The notes below the pieces were generated by a model that saw nothing but the letters and a program-made list of their open reading frames with translations, was not told where the DNA came from and did not search any database. Below, in pieces: positions 1-6,525 of a stretch of DNA of 7,846 bases; position 1 is the stretch's first letter; the number at the start of each line of letters is the position of its first letter. Origin of the DNA: Candidatus Coatesiibacteriota bacterium. Its GTDB lineage: Bacteria; RBG-13-66-14; B26-G2. The position numbers were made by a program, and so were the translations under genes. Location: NCBI GenBank assembly GCA_003647715.1, contig QMNJ01000070.1, forward strand, positions 1 through 7,846. Reading direction: 5' to 3'.

Positions 1-160
1 CTATATATCTATCCAATGCTCATCAATACAAGTTCGGGCAAATAACAAGTAAATCACTTCCGATAACTATACTCAATATAACATTCTATTTTTAGACCAA
101 TATATTATCTGCAATATTGAAGCACACAAGATGTAAAATTGTTAGAATTGTTTATAAAAC
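1..160. promoter_or_regulatory. AT-rich leader upstream of mfd, no gene seen
   Basis: This stretch is clearly richer in A and T than the coding region after it and contains stop codons in all frames within about 110 bases. Short open stretches at the left edge (for example to the TAA at 43-45) could be the tail of an upstream gene but are too short to judge. It probably holds the mfd promoter. TATATT at 101-106 and TATAAA at 153-158 look like -10 elements, but I see no convincing -35 partner at the right spacing for either. No hairpin or RNA gene is visible. Confidence 0.35.
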
Positions 161-3100
161 ATGAGAGTAGAACCATTATCAGAATACATAGCCCTCCTCT
201 CTGAAATCATAGAGAATAACCTGAGCATCTGCTCGGATAATGAGTGTGAGAGAAACTATGCCATAAGCGGACTCCCAAGAACAGCCAGACCATTTGCTAC
301 CTCAGCCATATCGCTCAACCACGAAAAACCAATTGTGGTCCTTACCGCCACAGCCGAGGAGGCGACCACAATTCACAGGGAGCTCAGAGAATACTCAGAG
401 GTAGTATCAACACTTGCCAGACCGGAGACAATCGTCCTATTTCCTCCCTGGGAGCTTATGCCGTATGAGACCGGCTCACCACACCAGGATGTGATGGGAG
501 ATAGATTACAGTGCTTGAGCACCATCGCCTCAGGAGAAGCGAAGATGATAGTAACCTCGCTTCCTGCGATAACACAATATATTACCCCACCTGATATACT
601 CTCAGGGTCAATAATTGAAATTGGGGTGGGAAATACTATCCCACTGAACCAACTGGTATCAGACCTCATTGAACTGGGCTACAGGCAGGAGGGGTTAACT
701 ATAGTCCCTGGGACATTTGCTATAAGGGGCGGTATAGTTGATGTCTATGTATCCGGCGAGAAACAACCAGTAAGAATTGAGTTCTTCGGCGACGAAGTGG
801 AATCAATAAGACGCTTCAATCCGTCCACCCAGATGTCAACATCACATATCAAGGAGATTAATGTTATCCCCACTCGTGAAGCGTTAACAAGAGGCGTGGA
901 TATTGAATCTGCCTTGAAAAGGGCTTATGCTGTATCAGACGACCTTGGGGTGCGTATGGAGACAATCCTTGCCTCACCCGATTATGAGAACTTGGAGCCA
1001 TTCATTCCAATACTGTATGAAAAAACCACCACCCTCCTTGACTACTTAGAAGATGATATAACCCTCATTGTCTGCTCTGCTGAAGAAACAATCAGAGAGA
1101 ATGATGAACTTCACCTCATCAGGTGGCAGAGATACGAGAGTGCTGTCTCAAGGGGCGATATTATGCCCCCTCCCAGTCATATCTACACAGACATTGATGA
1201 GATACTCCACAATAAACAGGTAAGAAAGGTGGTCTATTTTGAGGATGTAAAGAAGAAGGGCTTATTGAAACTCACCCTCAATGCCAGTAAGTGGGGTGTT
1301 TCTATAAAGGACACAAAGACCATAGATAGAATCGCTTACAAGACAGTTAGAGATGGAGGAAGTATAATCCTCGCCACCGACAGTGAAGATACAGGTAATC
1401 TAATTAACACTCTGAACACACTTCTTCCCCGCTCAAGCCCTTACATCACAGTTATCAGGTCAGGGCTTATGGGTGGCTTCTACATAGATGATATCGGTCT
1501 TGCTCTTACATCTACCAGACAACTATTCGGTGGCAGAACACAGAAGAAGGTCAAAACCCCAAAGAAGAAAACACCACCAGACATCGGAACCCCAATCAGG
1601 TCATATACCCAGATGGACATCAATGACATCTGCGTTCACGAGGACTATGGTATAGGTGTATTCCGCGGTCTGATGTTGATTAGAACTGGGGGGACTCTAT
1701 CTGAGTATGCGGTATTAGAATACGCCAATGAGAGTAGGATATATGTCCCCGTGGAAGACACCAATAAGGTATTCAAATACACAGGCAGTGAAGTGTCGCC
1801 TGCCCTTGACAGACCGGGTAGTCGGGCTTGGGAGCGGAGAAAGAAGAAAGCCCAAAAGAAGGCAGGTGAGGTAGCAGAGCGCCTGGTAAGGATATATGCA
1901 GAGAGAAAGATAAGCAAGGGTTATGCATTCGGGGAAGATAAGCCGTGGCAGTATCAACTGGAGGAGTCGTTTGAGTATGTAGAGACGGAGGACCAGTTGA
2001 AGGCGATAGAGGAGATAAAGAAGGATATGGAGAAGAGCGTTCCGATGGACAGGTTAGTATGCGGAGATGTGGGCTTCGGTAAGACAGAGGTTGCCATAAG
2101 AGCGTCTTTCAAAGCGGTTCTGGATGGTAAGCAGGTGGCGGTCCTGGTGCCCACCACCATTCTATCTTCACAACACCTGACCACATTTAGAAGACGCCTA
2201 AGCGATTTTCCAATAACTGTTGAGATGGTCTCACGCCTGAACCCACCATCAAAGAACAGAGAGATACTAAATAGGTTAGCACTTGGCGGTGTGGATATAA
2301 TCATTGGAACACACCGTCTTCTCTCAAAGGATGTGAGATTTGCAGACCTTGGGCTTGTAATACTGGATGAAGAGCACAGATTCGGAGTGATGCAGAAGGA
2401 GCGATTAAAAGAGATGACAAAAGGCGTAGATGTCATATCAATGTCTGCCACACCGATACCGAGAACACTCTATCTTGCCTTATCGGATATCTTTGACATA
2501 TCAAATATTGGAACACCACCCGAGGAGAGACAGCCAATATACACATACATAAGGAGGTTCAGCAAGGATGTGATAAGGGACGCAATAATGAGGGAGATAT
2601 ACAGAGGTGGTCAGGTCTATTTCATTCACAATCGGGTTCAGACAATAGGTGGTATTCACGCTATGCTTGAGGAGATGCTCCCAGAGGTGAGATTCAGGGT
2701 GGCACATGGACAGATGGACGAAATTGAACTCACAAGGGTGATGACCGACTTCTATGAGGGCAGGTTTGATTGTCTCATATCAAGCGCCATCGTAGAATCG
2801 GGCATAGATAATCCTATGGTCAACACCATAATCATCAATAGGGCGGATAGATTCGGTCTGGCACAATTGCACCAATTGAGAGGAAGGGTTGGAAGAGGTG
2901 GTATTCAGGCATACTGCTATTTGTTAATTCCATCAAGCGGTCATATCAGTAAGACAGCCCAGATGCGCCTGGAGACGGTAAGGGATACCACCTACCTGGG
3001 CGGTGGTTTCTCTCTTGCCCTGAGGGACCTGGAGATAAGGGGTGCCGGCAACATACTGGGAAGGGAGCAATCAGGGCACATTGCAAGCGTGGGATTTGAG

Positions 3101-3601
3101 ACCTATATGAAGATGATAGCAGAGGAAGCACAAAAAATGCTCGGGAAGTTAAAAGAGCATAAAAGAGAGGTCAAGGTCTCCCTTGATATAAATGCATATA
3201 TACCCGAGATGTATATACCAGACCAGAAATCACGCCTCTCCATATACAGGCAATTGGCTGATGCCAACAAAATTGAGGAGATAGAATACTTAGAGAACTT
3301 GATGTCAGATATGTATGGTGAGATGCCCGATGAGGTAAAATGTTTAACCAGGGTTGCACATATTAGAGTCCTGGCATCAGAGGCGCGTATAGAGACCATA
3401 ACGGAGGATGATGGTCTCATAACCCTCATCGGTGATGGCATAAGCAGTGAGAAAATGAGTGGCAGAATTGAGGGCATTACTGATACAATGATAGGCGTTA
3501 AGGGCAGAGCACCCTATCTGATGTTCAAACCAACCGTGGAAGACAATATTGAGAAACTGAATACTATTATAAGTGTTTTGAAGCACCTAATAGAGAACTA
3601 A
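161..3601 (+). CDS. mfd: Transcription-repair coupling factor Mfd
   Basis: Mfd is a DNA translocase that recognises RNA polymerase stalled at template-strand lesions, pushes it off using ATP, and recruits UvrA to start nucleotide excision repair. The 1146 residues match the usual length (E. coli about 1148) and the full domain order is visible. The UvrB-like N-terminus (about 30-330) has a degenerate P-loop near 36-43 with no GK[ST], the FPPWE-type motif at 94-98, and the region around 173-196 that includes the family's UvrA-contacting surface. A basic Lys/Pro linker (461-475) leads to the CarD-like RNA polymerase interaction domain (about 483-550, HEDYGIG at 493-499). The RecG-like motor follows: relay helix from W557, Walker A GDVGFGKT 635-642, DEEHRFG 736-742, SATPIPRT 762-769, QLRGRVGR 905-912, and the translocation (TRG) motif around LEIRGAGNILG to residue 967. 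The C-terminal inhibitory domain is complete. An in-frame TAA at 155-157 makes ATG 161 the first possible start, but no Shine-Dalgarno precedes it. Confidence 0.97.
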   Translation: MRVEPLSEYIALLSEIIENNLSICSDNECERNYAISGLPRTARPFATSAISLNHEKPIVVLTATAEEATTIHRELREYSEVVSTLARPETIVLFPPWELMPYETGSPHQDVMGDRLQCLSTIASGEAKMIVTSLPAITQYITPPDILSGSIIEIGVGNTIPLNQLVSDLIELGYRQEGLTIVPGTFAIRGGIVDVYVSGEKQPVRIEFFGDEVESIRRFNPSTQMSTSHIKEINVIPTREALTRGVDIESALKRAYAVSDDLGVRMETILASPDYENLEPFIPILYEKTTTLLDYLEDDITLIVCSAEETIRENDELHLIRWQRYESAVSRGDIMPPPSHIYTDIDEILHNKQVRKVVYFEDVKKKGLLKLTLNASKWGVSIKDTKTIDRIAYKTVRDGGSIILATDSEDTGNLINTLNTLLPRSSPYITVIRSGLMGGFYIDDIGLALTSTRQLFGGRTQKKVKTPKKKTPPDIGTPIRSYTQMDINDICVHEDYGIGVFRGLMLIRTGGTLSEYAVLEYANESRIYVPVEDTNKVFKYTGSEVSPALDRPGSRAWERRKKKAQKKAGEVAERLVRIYAERKISKGYAFGEDKPWQYQLEESFEYVETEDQLKAIEEIKKDMEKSVPMDRLVCGDVGFGKTEVAIRASFKAVLDGKQVAVLVPTTILSSQHLTTFRRRLSDFPITVEMVSRLNPPSKNREILNRLALGGVDIIIGTHRLLSKDVRFADLGLVILDEEHRFGVMQKERLKEMTKGVDVISMSATPIPRTLYLALSDIFDISNIGTPPEERQPIYTYIRRFSKDVIRDAIMREIYRGGQVYFIHNRVQTIGGIHAMLEEMLPEVRFRVAHGQMDEIELTRVMTDFYEGRFDCLISSAIVESGIDNPMVNTIIINRADRFGLAQLHQLRGRVGRGGIQAYCYLLIPSSGHISKTAQMRLETVRDTTYLGGGFSLALRDLEIRGAGNILGREQSGHIASVGFETYMKMIAEEAQKMLGKLKEHKREVKVSLDINAYIPEMYIPDQKSRLSIYRQLADANKIEEIEYLENLMSDMYGEMPDEVKCLTRVAHIRVLASEARIETITEDDGLITLIGDGISSEKMSGRIEGITDTMIGVKGRAPYLMFKPTVEDNIEKLNTIISVLKHLIEN

Positions 3602-4422
3602 TACTGAGTAAGTGATGCGTCCCTCTTAGCCCTTACAGTTGAGAGACGAAGGGATAAAAAACCAAGCGGGAGAAATACAACAACCATCCCCGCAAGAACC
3701 ACAATCTCAAACCATATATCACCTACAGGGAGACCTAATAATAACGACTTTCTCAAGCCATCAAGTGTGTATGTTAGGGGGATTGCCTTCGCAACTATCT
3801 GAAGTGGCACTGGTAGTATATGATAAGGGAAATAGACACCCGATACAAGATACGCAAGACCGCTGTATGCCATCAACACGGGATTACCCCTCTTGAATGT
3901 GAGAATAAAACCACAGCCCATAAGCCCCAGACCGAAATAAGCAAGCGACGATAGAATAAGCACTATCAACGCACCTACAAACCCACCTAATGCAACTCCC
4001 CCACCAATCAGGGCTAACCCGATTAGAATCAGGACGACCGCATTTAGGATTGTTCTCAGGTATGAGGTTATAGCACCTGAGGTAGCAATTGCAAGGGGTG
4101 AGGCACCGTTTGCCAACAGCAACTCCAGTGTGCCTTGAACTTGCTCATCCCTGATAGATGAAGATGGTGAACCCAGCCCCGCACCCTGAAGCCCAACAAA
4201 AGAGTAGCCAATAAGAACGAATGGAAAATAGCCACCGTAGTCCCTCAGCATTGGTGGTATATATGCCTCAAATGTCTTGGAGAGGAAGTAGAAGCCAAAG
4301 GTAAGCCCGGCAAGCCATACAATTTGCAATAGAAGGTTGAACCTGTATGATAGACCAAGTTTTATATTCTTCCATACGAGCATATTAATGGTTGAAATGA
4401 AGTTCCTGGCTCTATTCCACAT
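3598..4422 (-). CDS. ABC-2 type transporter permease
   Basis: This is a 274-residue integral membrane protein, the likely channel half of an ABC exporter energised by the ATPase encoded just upstream. It has about six hydrophobic segments, near residues 29-48, 65-83, 117-141, 146-174, 182-203 and 238-258. A cytoplasmic stretch RDEQVQGTLELLLANGAS (91-108) has the E..GTLE..L pattern typical of the coupling helix in ABC-2 permeases of the drug, polysaccharide and Nod-factor exporter group. The basic tail (R259, R264, K266, R267) is consistent with a cytoplasmic C-terminus. The start overlaps the end of the ATPase gene by 11 nt, which indicates translational coupling. M14 is an alternative start that would lose no membrane segment. 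The stop codon overlaps the mfd stop on the other strand. The substrate cannot be told from sequence: lipid, polysaccharide, peptide or drug are all possible. Confidence 0.88.
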   Translation of the reverse strand: MWNRARNFISTINMLVWKNIKLGLSYRFNLLLQIVWLAGLTFGFYFLSKTFEAYIPPMLRDYGGYFPFVLIGYSFVGLQGAGLGSPSSSIRDEQVQGTLELLLANGASPLAIATSGAITSYLRTILNAVVLILIGLALIGGGVALGGFVGALIVLILSSLAYFGLGLMGCGFILTFKRGNPVLMAYSGLAYLVSGVYFPYHILPVPLQIVAKAIPLTYTLDGLRKSLLLGLPVGDIWFEIVVLAGMVVVFLPLGFLSLRLSTVRAKRDASLTQY

Positions 4423-5338
4423 CTCTCTCTATCGCCCTCCGGTATGCCTCACCGATATCCTCGCCTATGTTCATAGCAGACAACACCCTAACCCCCCTCC
4501 TCTCCACGGTTATAATCAACTCTGGAAGACCTCCCTCAAATCGCACATCCACGATAGCCCTACCACCTACTTTCTCAATTCCAATTATCTCTACATTTTC
4601 TATGTCGGTGACATCAGCAGTTGTGCCATCCAGTATGAGGCGGAATTCATCACCCTTGAAATAGACCCTTGATATCTCCTGGGGCATACCAACTGCTACA
4701 ATACATCCATTATTTATGAACGCAACCCGATGGCATGCCTCCCTCACTATGCCTATCTGGTGAGTAGCGATTATGGCACCACTATTCTCATTAACATATT
4801 CACGCACCAAAGACGCAAGCCCACTCTGGGAGAGTATATCAACACTATGGGTGAACTCATCTATGATGAACAATGATGGTTTCGCCAGAATAGCATAAAG
4901 CAGAGCAAACCTCTGCCTCTCACCGGTTGAATAGGTCTGATACCTCCTGCCTATTACCGTCTCAAGTTCAAACCTATTAACCAGAGACCTAAATTCACCT
5001 CCGTCCTCATCAAATTCCTGCCCTGCAAGTTTAAGAAAGAACCTCAGGTTGTCAATGCCCGATAGACGATAATAGAAACCACGCTCCGATGAGCCAATAA
5101 ATATTGGTCTCCTCTCTTTATTATAACCTGACCACACTATCTCGCCACCATCGGGCACAATGAGACCAGCAATAATTCTCAAGAGGGTTGACTTTCCAGC
5201 CCCGTTGGGACCCACAATACCCAGCACCTCGCCCCTTCTCACCTCCAGTGACACATCTCTGAGTGCATTCACAATCCCACCTGGCGACTTAAATGTCTTG
5301 ACAATATTTGTTAGGCGAACTATGGGATTGGAATTCAT
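4412..5338 (-). CDS. ABC transporter ATP-binding protein (ABC-2 exporter)
   Basis: This 308-residue nucleotide-binding subunit is the first gene of a two-gene exporter operon and should hydrolyse ATP to drive the permease encoded downstream. Visible motifs are Walker A GPNGAGKST (43-51), signature YSTGERQR (136-143), Walker B LFIIDE (156-161) and the H-loop histidine H193 in IIATHQ. Several elements are off consensus: the Q-loop region IGSSERGFYYRL (81-92) has no Gln, the signature reads STGE rather than SGGQ, and DEFTHSVD (160-167) replaces the usual DEPTxxLD. The catalytic Glu (E161) and the H-loop are kept, so the protein is probably active. Residues from about 232 to the end form a small extra domain like the C-terminal extensions (DUF4162 type) found on ABC-2 exporter ATPases. 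There is only a weak purine stretch before the ATG. Transcription probably starts in the divergent region at 5339-5430. Confidence 0.92.
   Translation of the reverse strand: MNSNPIVRLTNIVKTFKSPGGIVNALRDVSLEVRRGEVLGIVGPNGAGKSTLLRIIAGLIVPDGGEIVWSGYNKERRPIFIGSSERGFYYRLSGIDNLRFFLKLAGQEFDEDGGEFRSLVNRFELETVIGRRYQTYSTGERQRFALLYAILAKPSLFIIDEFTHSVDILSQSGLASLVREYVNENSGAIIATHQIGIVREACHRVAFINNGCIVAVGMPQEISRVYFKGDEFRLILDGTTADVTDIENVEIIGIEKVGGRAIVDVRFEGGLPELIITVERRGVRVLSAMNIGEDIGEAYRRAIERDVE
4435..4440 (-). promoter_or_regulatory. Possible ribosome binding site of the permease gene
   Basis: Read on the minus strand this is GGAGGG, 12 nt before the permease ATG at 4422 and inside the end of the ATPase gene. 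The core is strong but the spacing is longer than usual. A GAGAGAG purine run right before the ATG could serve instead. Because the two genes overlap, translational coupling may matter more than this site. Confidence 0.35.
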
Positions 5339-5430
5339 AATCTTCTATCCAAATAATATTAAAAAATCTTTTATTATGGAAAGTATCTGTCTATATTATT
5401 ATATTATCTATTAGATTATAAGAGGTAAAA
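5339..5430. promoter_or_regulatory. Divergent promoter region between ABC operon and nuclease operon
   Basis: These 92 bases, almost all A and T, separate two operons that run in opposite directions, so both must be expressed from here. TATATT at 5392-5397 is a possible -10 for the rightward genes, and TAATAT on the minus strand (5361 down to 5356) for the leftward genes. Neither has a good -35 at 17 nt. An odd palindrome, ATCTA-T-TAGAT (5406-5416), lies just before the rightward ribosome binding site and could be an operator, or chance in such AT-rich DNA. Confidence 0.5.
5421..5426 (+). promoter_or_regulatory. Ribosome binding site of the SbcD-like gene
   Basis: AGAGGT lies 4 nt before the ATG at 5431. 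It shares GAGGT with the consensus Shine-Dalgarno and supports this start, which also places the first metallophosphoesterase motif at the normal distance from the N-terminus. Confidence 0.6.
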
Positions 5431-6525
5431 ATGGTAAGGATAATACACTGTGCTGATTTTCATATTGGGGCAACATTCCCTGTAAATGGTGATAAGTTCA
5501 GAGAAACTCTGATTGATGACTTCAATAGATTGGTCTCTTTATGTATTGATAAGGATATTAATATACTCTTGATTGCTGGAGACCTGTTTGATTCTAACCG
5601 TGTTTGGGGAATCTCCCTTTCAACTGTAATAGATGGACTTAGGAGATTGTCTGAAAACGGGCTAAAATGCTTTATATTACCGGGGACTCATGACAAACTA
5701 ACGAAAGATTCAATATACCAACAATTACCTAAGATTAGTAATGTATTCATCTTTGGTCTTGATTGTGATTACTACTATGATGACACAACAGGCATTTACA
5801 TCACTGGAAATGCCTATAAGGGTGAGGATGTAGGAAAGAGAGCGCTTAGAGGGCTTTCACCCAGAGAGGATGCGAGATTTAACATAGCACTTGCCCACGC
5901 ATCAATTGAAGGTGGACTTGTAAGCGGTGATGATATGCTCATATCAGATGAGGAGATGAAGAAATCTGGCTTTGACTACATAGCCCTTGGTCATTGGCAT
6001 AGATTTAATATAGTGAGAGGGCAAAAACCAATCGCCATATACCCTGGCTCAATAGAACCATTATCAAGGGACCAGAGAGAGACAGGGAATGTAATATTAG
6101 TTGAAATAGATAATGGAGAAACTAAATATACTCCAATTAGAATAGGGAAACTGAAAGTGAAGAATATCTCTATAGAACTAAAAGGTGAGGATAAGACGAA
6201 TGAGATTATTGAGACAATAAAGGAATATAAAGATGAAAACATAATATTAAACTTAAAACTTAATGGAACAATCAAACCAACAGAAGAGATAGATTTTGAC
6301 GGCATAAAGGATATATGCCATAGTGATTTTTTTGCAATCTCAATTACAAAAGATGCACTTGAGGTCATCACAGATGAGATACCATCGGATATACCCAAGG
6401 ATAGCGTTCTCGGTAGATTCTTTGAGAAGGTACAGGCAAAGATAAAAGAGGCAAAGGATGAAAGGGAGAAGAATTACTGGAAGGATGTATTAATTGAAGG
6501 CATAAGGTTAACAAGGAGGCATTGA
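5431..6525 (+). CDS. SbcD/Mre11-family DNA repair exonuclease (YhaO-like metallophosphoesterase)
   Basis: This 364-residue protein is the likely nuclease subunit of an Mre11-Rad50-like complex that processes DNA ends using two metal ions. The metallophosphoesterase motifs appear in order: DFH (9-11), GDLFD (50-54), GTHD (85-88), a lone His in LAHAS (H156), and GHWH (187-190). The third motif normally reads GNHD or GNHE, and here the metal-ligand Asn is Thr (T86). The His and Asp after it are kept. After the nuclease core comes a capping region, then a charged helical tail (about 319-364, starting SDIPKDSVLGRFF) that in this family would bind the base of the Rad50 coiled coil. Its stop codon is immediately followed by the start of the Rad50-like ATPase gene, the usual sbcD-sbcC or yhaO-yhaN order. 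A general metallophosphoesterase is the alternative, but the neighbour makes the repair role much more likely. Confidence 0.9.
   Translation: MVRIIHCADFHIGATFPVNGDKFRETLIDDFNRLVSLCIDKDINILLIAGDLFDSNRVWGISLSTVIDGLRRLSENGLKCFILPGTHDKLTKDSIYQQLPKISNVFIFGLDCDYYYDDTTGIYITGNAYKGEDVGKRALRGLSPREDARFNIALAHASIEGGLVSGDDMLISDEEMKKSGFDYIALGHWHRFNIVRGQKPIAIYPGSIEPLSRDQRETGNVILVEIDNGETKYTPIRIGKLKVKNISIELKGEDKTNEIIETIKEYKDENIILNLKLNGTIKPTEEIDFDGIKDICHSDFFAISITKDALEVITDEIPSDIPKDSVLGRFFEKVQAKIKEAKDEREKNYWKDVLIEGIRLTRRH
6513..6519 (+). promoter_or_regulatory. Ribosome binding site of the Rad50-like gene
   Basis: AAGGAGG, a near-perfect Shine-Dalgarno, lies inside the last codons of the nuclease gene, 6 nt before ATG 6526. 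It fixes the start of the ATPase and indicates co-translation of the two subunits from one message. Confidence 0.85.

Noticed and set aside
1954..2451. 165-codon open frame on the minus strand inside mfd
   Set aside because: It lies wholly opposite the strongly conserved motor domain of Mfd, and its protein is Ser-rich with no recognisable domain, as expected for a shadow frame.
5298..5326. TTGACA followed 17 nt later by TATGGG, resembling a sigma-70 promoter on the plus strand
   Set aside because: The -35 is perfect but the -10 matches only three of six bases, and the site lies inside the ATPase coding region. It could contribute to nuclease expression but I would not annotate it.
5991..6398. 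135-codon minus-strand frame inside the nuclease gene
   Set aside because: It is a hydrophobic shadow of an AT-rich, Lys/Glu-coding region. There is no ribosome binding site and it sits fully inside a well-supported gene.
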